A stretch of DNA of 64,000 bases, from assembly GCF_002954775.1 (NCBI RefSeq), contig NZ_PJME01000045.1:1-64000 (forward strand). Direction: 5' to 3'. Each line of letters begins with the position of its first letter. Within the stretch, counting starts at the first letter, position 1. This document shows, piece by piece, positions 41,573 through 50,229 of the stretch. The notes under the pieces were generated by a model, which did not search any database, had not been told where the DNA came from, and saw only the letters and a program-made list of their open reading frames with translations. This stretch comes from Streptomyces geranii (lineage in GTDB: Bacteria > Actinomycetota > Actinomycetes > Streptomycetales > Streptomycetaceae). The position numbers were made by a program, and so were the translations under genes.

Positions 41573-42802
41573 CTAGTCCTTCCCGGCAACGTCAACCGCG
41601 TCGAGAACCCCGGGAAGTGCCTGGAGGAACGCGTCCACGTCGGCGTCGGCGATGTTCAACGGCGGCATGAGCCGTACGACATCGGGAGCGGGCGCGTTCA
41701 CCAGGAACCCGGCGTCCTGAGCCGCCTGCTGCACCTGGGGCGCGAGGGGCTTCGTGAGCACGATACCCAGGAGGAGCCCCGCTCCCCGGACACAATCGAT
41801 CAACGAGTGGCCCGCACCCTCGATTCCGTCCCGCAACTTCTCGCTCTGCCGTTTGACGTTCTCCAGCAACCCGTCGTTCGCGATGGTGTCGAGTACGGCG
41901 AGTCCGGCGGCGCAGGCGACCGGGTTGCCGCCGAACGTCGTGCCGTGGTGGCCGGGCTGGAGCAGGTCGGCGGCGCGGCCGAAGGCGACGGTGGCGCCGA
42001 GGGGCAGTCCGCCGCCGAGGCCCTTCGCGAGGGTCACGACGTCGGGCAGGACGCCCTCGTGGGCCTGGTACTCGAACCAGTGCCCGGTACGGCCGACGCC
42101 GGTCTGCACCTCGTCGAGGACGAGCAGGGCGCCGGTGGCGGCGGTGATGGCCCGCGCGGCCTTGAGATAGCCGACGGGCGGGACCACGACGCCGTTCTCG
42201 CCCTGGACGGGCTCGATGATGACGAGGGCGGTGTCCTCGGTGACGGCGGCGGCCAGCGCCTGTGCGTCGCCGTACGGGACGTACGTGACGTCACCGGGCA
42301 GCGGCACGAAGGGCTCCCGCTTTCCGGGCTGGCCCGTGAGTGCGAGGGCGCCCATGGTCCGCCCGTGGAAGCCGCCCTCGGTGGACACCATGTGCCCCCG
42401 GCCGGTCAGCCGGCCGATCTTGAAGGCGCCCTCGTTGGCCTCGGCGCCGGAGTTGCAGAAGAACACCTTGCCGTCCCGGCCGAAGCGCTGGAGCAGCTGC
42501 TCGGCGAGCGCGACGGGCGGTTCGGCGACGAAGAGGTTGGAGACATGGCCGAGGGAGGCGATCTGGGTGGAGACGGCCTCGACGATCGCCGGGTGGGCGT
42601 GGCCGAGCGCGTTGACGGCGATACCGCCCACGAAGTCGGTGTACGCCTTGCCGTCGGCGTCCCACACGGTGCTGCCGGCGCCACGGACGAGGGGCAGCCG
42701 GGGAGTGCCGTAGTTGTTCATGAGCGCGCCCTGCCAGCGGGCGGTCAGCTCCTGGTTGGCGCTCGGTTCCTGACTGGCACCCAGCTCCTGGCCGGCGTTC
42801 AT
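41573..42802 (-). CDS. argD: Acetylornithine aminotransferase
   Basis: A 409-residue class III PLP aminotransferase converting N-acetylglutamate semialdehyde to N-acetylornithine. PLP-lysine block VTLAKGLGGGLPLGA, LLVLDEVQTGVGRTGHWF, and FFCNSGAEANEGAFKIGRL are present. The first 20 residues are Gln/Ser-rich and variable. ATG overlaps the argB stop by four bases (ATGA). Confidence 0.96.
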   Translation of the reverse strand: MNAGQELGASQEPSANQELTARWQGALMNNYGTPRLPLVRGAGSTVWDADGKAYTDFVGGIAVNALGHAHPAIVEAVSTQIASLGHVSNLFVAEPPVALAEQLLQRFGRDGKVFFCNSGAEANEGAFKIGRLTGRGHMVSTEGGFHGRTMGALALTGQPGKREPFVPLPGDVTYVPYGDAQALAAAVTEDTALVIIEPVQGENGVVVPPVGYLKAARAITAATGALLVLDEVQTGVGRTGHWFEYQAHEGVLPDVVTLAKGLGGGLPLGATVAFGRAADLLQPGHHGTTFGGNPVACAAGLAVLDTIANDGLLENVKRQSEKLRDGIEGAGHSLIDCVRGAGLLLGIVLTKPLAPQVQQAAQDAGFLVNAPAPDVVRLMPPLNIADADVDAFLQALPGVLDAVDVAGKD

Positions 42803-43719
42803 TCGGCTTCCCCTTCTTCCGCGTCTTCTTCCGCGTCGGGCACGACCATCGTGCCGATGCCTTCGTCCGTGAAGATCTCCAGCAGGATCGAGTGCTGGAC
42901 CCGGCCGTCGATGACACGGGCGGTGGTGACGCCGTTGCGCACGGCGTGCAGACACCCCTCCATCTTGGGCACCATGCCGGCGCTCAACTCCGGGAGCAGC
43001 TTCTCCAGTTGGGAGGCGGTGAGGCGGCTGATCACCTCGTCGGAGTTGGGCCAGTCCTCGTAGAGACCTTCGACGTCCGTGAGGACCATGAGGGTTTCGG
43101 CGCCAAGAGCAGCAGCGAGTGCCGCAGCCGCCGTATCAGCATTGACGTTGTAGACATGTCCGTCGTCCTGGCTGCGGGCGATCGACGAGACGACCGGGAT
43201 ACGGCCGTCGGCGAGCAGTGCCTCGATCGCGCCCGTGTCGATCGCGGTGATCTCGCCCACCCGCCCGATGTCGACCAACTCCCCGTCGATCTCGGGCTGG
43301 TGCTTGGTGGCGGTGATGGTGTGCGCGTCCTCGCCGGTCAACCCGATGGCGAGCGGCCCGTGTTGGTTGAGCAGCCCGACCAGCTCCCGCTGGACCTGCC
43401 CGGCCAACACCATGCGTACGACGTCCATGGCGTCCTCGGTGGTGACCCGGAGACCGGCCTTGAACTCACTCACGATGCCGTGCTTGTCGAGGGCGGCGCT
43501 GATCTGGGGGCCGCCGCCGTGCACGACGACGGGTTTGAGGCCGGCCTGGTGCAGGAAGACGACGTCCTGGGCGAACGCCTCCTTCAACTCCTCGTCCACC
43601 ATGGCGTTTCCGCCGAACTTGATGACGACGACCTTGCCGTTGTGGCGGGTCAGCCACGGCAGCGCTTCGATGAGGATCCTCGCCTTGGGGAGGGCGGTGT
43701 GCTTCCGCGTGGTGCTCAT
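42799..43719 (-). CDS. argB: Acetylglutamate kinase
   Basis: A 306-residue amino-acid kinase phosphorylating N-acetylglutamate, the usual point of arginine feedback control. Blocks are VVVIKFGGNAM, VVVHGGGPQIS, and YNVNADTAAAALAAAL. The N-terminal extension (TALPKARILIEALPWLTRHNG) matches the N-helix found in arginine-inhibited hexameric enzymes, so feedback inhibition is likely. The C-terminus is acidic. ATG at 43719 overlaps argJ stop by four bases. Confidence 0.96.
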   Translation of the reverse strand: MSTTRKHTALPKARILIEALPWLTRHNGKVVVIKFGGNAMVDEELKEAFAQDVVFLHQAGLKPVVVHGGGPQISAALDKHGIVSEFKAGLRVTTEDAMDVVRMVLAGQVQRELVGLLNQHGPLAIGLTGEDAHTITATKHQPEIDGELVDIGRVGEITAIDTGAIEALLADGRIPVVSSIARSQDDGHVYNVNADTAAAALAAALGAETLMVLTDVEGLYEDWPNSDEVISRLTASQLEKLLPELSAGMVPKMEGCLHAVRNGVTTARVIDGRVQHSILLEIFTDEGIGTMVVPDAEEDAEEGEAE

Positions 43720-44867
43720 GAAGAATATGCGCTGTTCTCGTGGACGTAGTCCGCGGTCAGGTCGTTGGTCCAGATGGTGGCGGTCTCGGTGCCGGCGGCG
43801 AGGTCGGCGACGATGTGGACCTCGCGGTACCGCATGTCGACCTTGTCCCGGTCCTCCCCGACCCCGCCGTTCTTGCAGACCCAGACGCCGTTGATGGCGA
43901 CGTTCAACTGGTCTGGTTCGAAAGCGGCTTGGGTGGTGCCGATGGCGGAGAGGACCCGGCCCCAGTTGGGGTCCTCGCCGTGGATGGCGCACTTGAGGAG
44001 GTTGTTGCGGGCGATGGAGCGGCCCACCTCGACGGCGTCCTCCTCGCTGGCCGCGCCGACGACCTCGACCTTGATGTCCTTGCTGGCGCCCTCGGCGTCC
44101 CGGATGAGCTGCTGCCCGAGGTCGTCACAGACGGCCCGTACGGCCTCCGCGAACTCCTCGTGCTCCGGGGTGACTTGGGAGGCGCCGGAGGCGAGCAGCA
44201 GCACGGTGTCGTTGGTGGACATGCAGCCGTCGGAGTCGACGCGGTCGAAGGTGGTGCGGGTGGCGGCCCGAAGTGCCTTGTCCAGTACGTCACTTTCGAC
44301 GTCCGCGTCGGTGGTGAGGACGACGAGCATGGTGGCGAGGCCGGGGGCGAGCATGCCCGCACCCTTGGCCATGCCGCCCACGGTCCAGTCGCCCTTGCTG
44401 ACGACGGCCGTCTTGTGGACGGAGTCGGTGGTCTTGATGGCGATGGCGGCCTTCTCGCCGCCGTGCTCGGAGAGTTGACCGGCGGCGGTCTCGACTCCGG
44501 GGAGCAGCTTGTCCATCGGCAGAAGCAGCCCGATGAGCCCGGTGGAGGCGACGGCGACCTCTCCGGCGTTCAGCCCGAGCGTCTCGGCGACCTTCTCGGC
44601 GGTGGCGTGCGTGTCCTGGAACCCCTTGGGACCCGTACAGGCGTTGGCACCACCGGAGTTGAGGACGACGGCGGAGACGATGCCGCCCTTCAGGACCTGC
44701 TCGGACCACAGCACCGGCGCGGCCTTGACGCGGTTGGAGGTGAAGACGCCGGCGGCGGCGAGGCGGGGCCCGTTGTTGACCACGAGGGCCAGGTCCGGGT
44801 TGCCGTTCTCCTTGATCCCGGCGGCGATCCCCGCCGCCGTGAATCCCTTTGCTGCCGTGACACTCAC
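43716..44867 (-). CDS. argJ: Ornithine acetyltransferase (ArgJ)
   Basis: A 383-residue bifunctional enzyme that recycles acetyl groups from acetylornithine to glutamate. It cleaves itself at the Ala-Thr bond in APGLATMLVVLTTDA; Thr becomes the nucleophile of the beta subunit. Oxyanion and substrate blocks NSGGANACTGPKG and TNDTVLLLASG are intact. It may also use acetyl-CoA, replacing ArgA, as I see no argA here. GTG at 44867 overlaps argC stop by four bases (GTGA). Confidence 0.96.
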   Translation of the reverse strand: MSVTAAKGFTAAGIAAGIKENGNPDLALVVNNGPRLAAAGVFTSNRVKAAPVLWSEQVLKGGIVSAVVLNSGGANACTGPKGFQDTHATAEKVAETLGLNAGEVAVASTGLIGLLLPMDKLLPGVETAAGQLSEHGGEKAAIAIKTTDSVHKTAVVSKGDWTVGGMAKGAGMLAPGLATMLVVLTTDADVESDVLDKALRAATRTTFDRVDSDGCMSTNDTVLLLASGASQVTPEHEEFAEAVRAVCDDLGQQLIRDAEGASKDIKVEVVGAASEEDAVEVGRSIARNNLLKCAIHGEDPNWGRVLSAIGTTQAAFEPDQLNVAINGVWVCKNGGVGEDRDKVDMRYREVHIVADLAAGTETATIWTNDLTADYVHENSAYSS

Positions 44868-45892
44868 GGTGCGACTCCGATCGTGGAAAGCCCGGTGGTC
44901 TCGTCGAGCCCGAGGGCGATGTTCATGCTCTGGACGGCACCGCCCGCGGTGCCCTTGGTCAGGTTGTCGATGGCGCTGATCGCGATGATCCGGTGCACGG
45001 CGGCGTCGTACGCGACCTGTACCTGAACGGCGTTGGAACCGTAGACGGACGCCGTGGCGGGCCACTGCCCCTCGGGGAGCAGGTGCACGAACGGTTCGTC
45101 GGCGAACGCCTTCTCGTAGGCGGCGCGCACGGACTCGGCGGTGACACCGGGCTTGGCGGCGGCGGAGCAGGTGGCGAGGATGCCACGCGACATGGGAGCG
45201 AGGGTGGGTGTGAACGAGACGGCGACGGCCTCGCCCGCAGCGCCCGTGAGGTTCTGGACGATCTCGGGAGTGTGCCGATGCCCGCCCCCGACGCCGTACG
45301 GCGACATGGACCCCATGACCTCGCTGCCCAGCAGGTGCGTCTTGGCGGCCTTGCCGGCGCCGGAGGTCCCGGAGGAGGCGACGATCACGGCCTCGGGCTC
45401 GGCGAGACCGGCGGCGTAGGCCGGGAAGAGGGCGAGGGAGACGGCGGTCGGATAGCAACCGGGCACCGCGACGCGCTTGGACCCCTCCAGCGCGGCGCGG
45501 GCACCCGGCAGTTCGGGCAGGCCGTAGGGCCAGGTCCCGGCATGCACGGAACCGTAGAACCTCTCCCAGTCGGCCGCGTCCTGGAGCCGGAAGTCGGCAC
45601 CCATGTCGACGACGAGGACATCCGGCCCGAGCTGCTCGGCGACGGCGGCGGACTGCCCGTGCGGCAGCGCGAGGAAGACGACCTCGTGCCCGGCGAGCAC
45701 CTCGGGTGTGGTCTCCTGGAGTACACGGTCGGCCAGCGGCAGCAGGTGCGGTTGCAGCGCGCCGAGTCGTTGCCCGGCGTTGGAGTTGCCGGTCAGGGCA
45801 CCGATCTCCACCTCGGGGTGGACGAGGAGCAGACGCAGCAGTTCCCCGCCCGCGTACCCACTCGCACCGGCCACCGCCACACGTACCGCCAT
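44864..45892 (-). CDS. argC: N-acetyl-gamma-glutamyl-phosphate reductase
   Basis: A 342-residue NADPH enzyme, first gene of argCJBDR. Rossmann loop GASGYAGGELLRLL, catalytic Cys in VPGCYPTAVSLAL, and the downstream GVGGGHRHTPEI block. It reduces N-acetylglutamyl phosphate to the semialdehyde. ATG at 45892 is preceded by AGGAGGAGGG. Promoter and ARG boxes lie immediately upstream. Confidence 0.97.
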   Translation of the reverse strand: MAVRVAVAGASGYAGGELLRLLLVHPEVEIGALTGNSNAGQRLGALQPHLLPLADRVLQETTPEVLAGHEVVFLALPHGQSAAVAEQLGPDVLVVDMGADFRLQDAADWERFYGSVHAGTWPYGLPELPGARAALEGSKRVAVPGCYPTAVSLALFPAYAAGLAEPEAVIVASSGTSGAGKAAKTHLLGSEVMGSMSPYGVGGGHRHTPEIVQNLTGAAGEAVAVSFTPTLAPMSRGILATCSAAAKPGVTAESVRAAYEKAFADEPFVHLLPEGQWPATASVYGSNAVQVQVAYDAAVHRIIAISAIDNLTKGTAGGAVQSMNIALGLDETTGLSTIGVAP

Positions 45893-45911
45893 GGAACCCT
45901 CCTCCTAGATG

Positions 45912-45948
45912 GCATGACTATACGTTTCGATGCACGTTTATGCAATAC
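45912..45948 (-). promoter_or_regulatory. argC promoter with overlapping ARG boxes
   Basis: On the minus strand TTGCAT (45940-45945), 17-base spacer, TATAGT (45917-45922), a near-consensus promoter. The spacer and flanks contain TGCATAAACGTGCA and CGTATAGTCATGC, AT-rich half-sites of ARG-box type, so ArgR binding would cover both promoter boxes. The start near 45910 leaves a leader of about 18 nt with the ribosome site. Confidence 0.8.
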
Positions 45949-46032
45949 AAGCCGAATCGGCTACGGGCGGTCCAGGCACCCTCCGGCACCCGAACCGCCC
46001 GCACGATCAGCCCCTGCTCCAGCTCTTCCCCG

Positions 46033-48507
46033 TCACCCCTTCTTGATCCGCAGGAAGGTGACCGAGTTCGCCGGGAACGTGTACGTGAACTTGCTCGCGA
46101 CGCCCTTGAACGTCGACCGCACCGGCGCGACCGGTGTCGCCGTCTCGCTGTTCACGGCGTCCGGCGCGGCGGCCAGCGTGGTCACCGTCGCCTTGGACCC
46201 CACCTTCGTACGGCCGAGGTCGATCGTCGTACGGGCCTGCGCCGCCTGGGCGTTGACGACCTTGACGATCAGGTCGCCCGTCTTGGCGTCCTTGGTGACG
46301 ATCTGGCGGAACGGCTCGGCCGGCTTGTCGTCGGTGAAGCTGCCCCACTCCTGGCCGTCGAGGTAGAGGGTCACCTGGCGGCCTCGCACCTTGACGTCGA
46401 TGTCGTAGGCACGGCCCGTCTCGATCGAGCCCGCCTTGGACACCAGCGTGGACTTTCCGCCGTCCGAGGCCTGCTCCACCGCGCTCAGGGTGTTGTTCCA
46501 GCCGCCCAGGTTCCACCAGTAGTAGTTGCCGGTGTCCTTGACGCCGAAGGCAACGAGGAAGCCCTCTTTTCCGGACTTCTTGGTGGCCTTCACATGGAGG
46601 TCGTAGTCGTGCCAGGCCGGGTCACCGGCCGAGACCATGGTGTTCTCGGCGGCCACATCCGTCTGGACGTACTGCCCGTCCTGGACCGTCCAGCTCCCGC
46701 CACCCGTGTGGGTCCACTGGGCGGCGTCGGTCGAGAAGTCGTCGCTGAGCAGGGCCGCGCCGTCCGCACCCGTCACCTTCACGTCGTCGTACGCCGCCGT
46801 GGTCGCCCACGTCGACAGGCCGACGGCGCCCGAGATCGGGCCGCTCACCGAGGGCGTGCCGGTCGCCGTGGTGGGCACCACGCGGTCGCCGACGTTCGTC
46901 ATGAACAGCTTCTGGACCTCGTACGAGGCCGAGCCCCAGGAGGCGTGGTTGTTGAACCAGATCATGTCCGGGCGCCACTGCACCGCGTCCTCGTTGGCGA
47001 GCAGCGGGGCGTACGAGGCGAGCTTGACGACGTCCGCGTTGCGCTCCAGGCCCGTCATGAACGCGGCCTCGGAGAGGGCGTTCTTGAAGGTGTTGCCGCC
47101 GGAGGCGTACTCGCCGAGGAAGACCTTGGGGCCGTTCCTGTCGTAGGAGTCGTAGCGGTCGTTGTTCTGGAGGAACCAGTTGGTGCTGTTGTAGTAGTGC
47201 TCGTCGACCATGTCGACGTTCGCGTCCCGGTTGAGCTTCCAGGCGGTGTCGAAGGTCGAACCGCTGTCGTCCGGGCCGGAGTTGGAGATGATCGTGATGT
47301 CCGGGTACTTGGCCTCGATGGCGGTCCGGAACTCGGTGAAGCGGGCGAAGAACTCGTTGGGCAGGTTCTCCTCGTTGCCCACCTCGATGTGGGTAAGGTG
47401 GAAGGGCTTCGGGTGGCCCAACTGCGCCCGTTTCCGGCCCCATTCACTGGTCACCGGCCCGTTGGCGAACTCGATGAGGTCGAGGGTGTCCTGGATGTGC
47501 CGCTTGAGCAGCGCCTCGTCGACGACGGCCTTGTTCTGCCCGCAGCCGGTGACCAGGGCCGGGACGACGGGCAGCGGCATCGCGCCCATGTCCTCCGAGA
47601 ACTGGAAGTACTCGTAGTAGCCGAGCCCGTAACTCTGGTTGTAGCCCCAGAAGTTGGAGTTGGTCGCGCGCTGCTCGACCGGCCCGATGGTGTCCTTCCA
47701 CTGGTACGAGCGCTTGCGCTCCCAGTTCGACGCCTCGCTGTAGTCCTGCATGGAACCGGTGTTGACCAGGCAGCCGCCCGGGAAGCGGACGAAACCGGGG
47801 TCCAGCGCGGCGATCTTCGTGGCGAGATCCTTGCGCAGGCCGTGCCCCTTGTACGTGTCCCGGGGCAGCAGCGAAATCATGTCCAGGGCAACGGAGTTGT
47901 CCGTCGCGACCGTCAGCCGCCCGGTCGTGCTGGAGCGGCTCGCCGTGAACCGCGCCTTGTACTTGGCCCAGCCGCCCTTCACCTCGACCTGGTGGGCCTC
48001 GGCGAGCACGCCCCCGGCGTCGGTGAGGGACACGGTGAGTGTGCCGGCCTGGTCGGCTCGGGCCCAGACGGAGAAGTCGTACTTCTTGCCGTCCTCGACC
48101 CTGATCCCGGTGTTGTAGCCGGAGTTGGTGACGGAGGAGGCGGCGCCCAGGGAGAGGTAGGTGCGGTTACGGGCGTTCAGGCGCCCGTCGTCGTTCAGTG
48201 CCGTCGCCGTACCGCCGACCGCCCAGGAGGTGAGGGGCGTGTACGAGCGGTTGTCGGCGGTGGAGTACTCGAAGGACCGGTTCTGCACGAGTTCGGCGTA
48301 CAGACCGCCGTCGGCGGCGCGGTTGATGTCCTCGAAGAAGACGCCGTACATCGTGTCGTCGATCTTGGCGCCCTTGGTCGCCGGGTCCACGGTGATGGCG
48401 TAGTCGGTGACGTCCTCGGCATTGGCCGGGGCGGGGACGACCGCCGAGACCACCATGAGTGCGGTGGCCGTGAGACCTAGTCTCCAGCGGGTGCGTGTGC
48501 GTGACAT
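46033..48507 (-). CDS. Secreted alpha-L-arabinofuranosidase (GH51) with binding modules
   Basis: An 824-residue exported hydrolase removing arabinose side chains from plant polysaccharide. Signal peptide about 1-30. A carbohydrate-binding-like domain (about 90-215) follows the first GH51 strand FFEDINRAADGGLYAELVQNRSFE. The acid/base Glu is in THIEVGNEENLPNEFF and the nucleophile Glu in PKVFLGEYASGG. A LamG-like jelly roll (about 615-750, SDDFSTDAAQWTH) sits within the C-terminal beta domain, larger than in minimal GH51 enzymes. It has its own promoter and a nearby operator-like palindrome. Single gene. Confidence 0.92.
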   Translation of the reverse strand: MSRTRTRWRLGLTATALMVVSAVVPAPANAEDVTDYAITVDPATKGAKIDDTMYGVFFEDINRAADGGLYAELVQNRSFEYSTADNRSYTPLTSWAVGGTATALNDDGRLNARNRTYLSLGAASSVTNSGYNTGIRVEDGKKYDFSVWARADQAGTLTVSLTDAGGVLAEAHQVEVKGGWAKYKARFTASRSSTTGRLTVATDNSVALDMISLLPRDTYKGHGLRKDLATKIAALDPGFVRFPGGCLVNTGSMQDYSEASNWERKRSYQWKDTIGPVEQRATNSNFWGYNQSYGLGYYEYFQFSEDMGAMPLPVVPALVTGCGQNKAVVDEALLKRHIQDTLDLIEFANGPVTSEWGRKRAQLGHPKPFHLTHIEVGNEENLPNEFFARFTEFRTAIEAKYPDITIISNSGPDDSGSTFDTAWKLNRDANVDMVDEHYYNSTNWFLQNNDRYDSYDRNGPKVFLGEYASGGNTFKNALSEAAFMTGLERNADVVKLASYAPLLANEDAVQWRPDMIWFNNHASWGSASYEVQKLFMTNVGDRVVPTTATGTPSVSGPISGAVGLSTWATTAAYDDVKVTGADGAALLSDDFSTDAAQWTHTGGGSWTVQDGQYVQTDVAAENTMVSAGDPAWHDYDLHVKATKKSGKEGFLVAFGVKDTGNYYWWNLGGWNNTLSAVEQASDGGKSTLVSKAGSIETGRAYDIDVKVRGRQVTLYLDGQEWGSFTDDKPAEPFRQIVTKDAKTGDLIVKVVNAQAAQARTTIDLGRTKVGSKATVTTLAAAPDAVNSETATPVAPVRSTFKGVASKFTYTFPANSVTFLRIKKG

Positions 48508-48533
48508 GGATACTCCGCGGCTCTGTCGATACA

Positions 48534-48549
48534 GTTCGGGATATCGGAC
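48534..48549. promoter_or_regulatory. Operator-like imperfect palindrome upstream of GH51 gene
   Basis: GTTCGGGATATCGGAC, an imperfect inverted repeat centred on ATAT, lies between promoter and start of the arabinofuranosidase gene, within the predicted 5' leader. Position fits a repressor roadblock of LacI type, but no regulator is adjacent. Confidence 0.35.
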
Positions 48550-48571
48550 AACGATCAGCACTTCGAACGGC

Positions 48572-48600
48572 AAGATAGGTATGTGACTGAAGTGCGTCAA
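48572..48600 (-). promoter_or_regulatory. Promoter of the GH51 gene
   Basis: TTGACG (48595-48600) and TATCTT (48572-48577) on the minus strand with a 17-base spacer. One of the best vegetative promoters in the window; predicted leader about 60 nt. Confidence 0.7.
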
Positions 48601-48641
48601 TGGATCGCACGGAACTCGGCGTTCGGGGGGCGGGTGGTGGC

Positions 48642-49085
48642 GTGGGCGAGTTCCGGCCAGTAGCCGATGCGCTGCTCTATCTGGCGGGGAGCTGGCGGGT
48701 GGAGCGGACGGTGCGGGACCTCGTGGGCGCGGACGAGGGTGCCTTCACCGGCATCACGACGTTCAGCCCGCTGGACGGCAGGGGTCTGCTGCAGGAGGAG
48801 TCCGGCACGTTCGTCTGGCAGGGTGTCGCCCGCCCCGCCGAGCGGACCCTCCGCTTCCTCCGGGGCGCCGCCCCCGGCACCGCGGACGTGCGTTTCGCGG
48901 ACGGCCGCCCGTTCCACGACCTGGACCTGACCTCGGGCCACTGGACGACCGACCACCCCTGCGCAGCCGACCTCTATCGCGGCGAGTTCACGGTCCTGGA
49001 CGCGGACCACTGGCGGACGGTGTGGCGGGTGGCGGGCCCGGCAAAGGACCTGGTCCTTACGACCGCCTACGCCCGCGCCGACTGA
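48642..49085 (+). CDS. DUF6314-family protein
   Basis: A 147-residue soluble protein, beginning VGEFRPVADALLYLAGSWRV. It looks like a lipocalin-like beta barrel (repeated strands: TGITTFSPLDGRGLLQEESG, GTFVWQGVARPAERTLRF, LDLTSGHWTTDHPCAADLYR). I place it in DUF6314, of unknown function. GTG at 48642 is chosen because homologs start just before the PVADAL segment; the longer frame from ATG 48600 would start inside the GH51 -35 box. The 3' end overlaps the convergent phosphatase-like gene by 19 bp. Confidence 0.78.
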   Translation: MGEFRPVADALLYLAGSWRVERTVRDLVGADEGAFTGITTFSPLDGRGLLQEESGTFVWQGVARPAERTLRFLRGAAPGTADVRFADGRPFHDLDLTSGHWTTDHPCAADLYRGEFTVLDADHWRTVWRVAGPAKDLVLTTAYARAD

Positions 49086-49654
49086 GGAAACTCGAAGCGG
49101 AGGTTCCAGCGGCCCGCACGGCCCGTGACGACCGTCGTCGACAGTGGGCGGACGTCGAGGTTCCAGTAGGTCGAGGGCGGCGCCTTCAGGGCGTAGACGA
49201 GGGCCGCCCGGACGACCGCGGGCTCCGCCACGGCGACGATCCGGCCGCCGTCCTCGATCGGCCGGGTGTCGAGCCAGTCGCCGACGCGTGAGATGAAGTC
49301 GAGCAGCGACTCGCCGCCGTGGGGTGTGGCGCGCGGGTCGGCGAGCCAGGTGTCCACCGACTCGGGCTCCCGGGCCATCGCCTCGCCGAGGGTGAGCCCG
49401 CGCCAGCGGCCCATGTCGCAGTCGCGCAGGGCGAGTTGGACGAGCGGCCCGTAGCCGAGTGCGTCCCCGGTGGCCCGGCTGCGGGGCGTCGGCGAGCAGT
49501 AGCGCAGCTCGGCCGCCGCCAGCGGCACCAGCTCGGGGGCGGCGCGCTGCACCTCCTCCCATCCGGCCTGGTCGAGCGGCCGGTCGTCGTCGAAGCGCTC
49601 GGCGAGCAGCGAGGAGCTGCGAGCGGCGGCGACGAAGGTGACCCGAAGTGGCAT
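49067..49654 (-). CDS. Histidine-phosphatase-fold protein without catalytic His
   Basis: A 195-residue protein with the phosphoglycerate-mutase-like fold: ELRYCSPTPRSRATGDALG, LRDCDMGRWRGLTLGE and ATPHGGESLLDFISRVGDWLD are typical. The RHG nucleophile motif at the N-terminus is replaced by TFVAAARSSSLLAE, and the second His, normally in a SHG segment, is Glu-Pro (VAVAEPAVVRAALV). It cannot work by the phosphohistidine mechanism. The Arg in PRSR and the Glu in CDMGRW-type block remain. As I recall, streptomycete homologs share the AAAR form, so it is probably a conserved binding protein rather than a decayed gene. Confidence 0.8.
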   Translation of the reverse strand: MPLRVTFVAAARSSSLLAERFDDDRPLDQAGWEEVQRAAPELVPLAAAELRYCSPTPRSRATGDALGYGPLVQLALRDCDMGRWRGLTLGEAMAREPESVDTWLADPRATPHGGESLLDFISRVGDWLDTRPIEDGGRIVAVAEPAVVRAALVYALKAPPSTYWNLDVRPLSTTVVTGRAGRWNLRFEFPQSARA

Positions 49655-49695
49655 GCGGCGATGGTGGGCCGGGAGAGTAGGCAGGTCAAGGGGTG

Positions 49696-50169
49696 TTACT
49701 CAGGAGTTATCGAGGGTCCGCGAGTGCTTCGGGCGAAATAGAGCGCCATCCACTGGTCGGGCTTCTCCAGCGGCCGGAAACCGATCTTCTCGTAGACACC
49801 GTGCGCGTCCTTCGTGGCGAGCAGGATGCGGTGCACCCCGAGCCCCCCGAGGTGATCACGGACCTCACGCACCATCGCCGTACCCACCCCCGTGCCCCGC
49901 GCCGACCGGTCGACGTACACATCGCACAGCCAGGCGAACAGCGCGTGATCGGTGACGACGCGCGCGTAGGCCACCTGATCCCCCGAAGCCGTGTCGTACA
50001 CCCCGAAGTTGAGGGAGTGCGCCACCGCGTCCTCGAATCTCTCCCGGGGCCGCTCCAGCGCCCAGTAGGCATCGGTCGCCAGCCACCGGTGGACCCGCTC
50101 GACATCGACCCGGGCGGGGTCGACGGAGATCTCGTAGCCCTCGGGGAGGGCGGGTACGTCGTCGCTCAT
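49696..50169 (-). CDS. GNAT-family N-acetyltransferase
   Basis: A 157-residue GNAT with LCDVYVDRSARGTGVGTAMVREVRDHL as strand 4 and acetyl-CoA loop (RGTGVG) and ILLATKDAHGVYEKIGFRPL at the C-terminus. The opening YEISVDPARVDVERVHRWLATDAYWA resembles small GNATs acting on amines or amino acids. Substrate unknown. ATG at 50169. Confidence 0.87.
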   Translation of the reverse strand: MSDDVPALPEGYEISVDPARVDVERVHRWLATDAYWALERPRERFEDAVAHSLNFGVYDTASGDQVAYARVVTDHALFAWLCDVYVDRSARGTGVGTAMVREVRDHLGGLGVHRILLATKDAHGVYEKIGFRPLEKPDQWMALYFARSTRGPSITPE

Positions 50170-50229
50170 GGCGGGAGGTTCACAGCCCCGGGCGGACGCT
50201 GTCCAGCCGTTTTCCGGGGCCGCGCGCCC

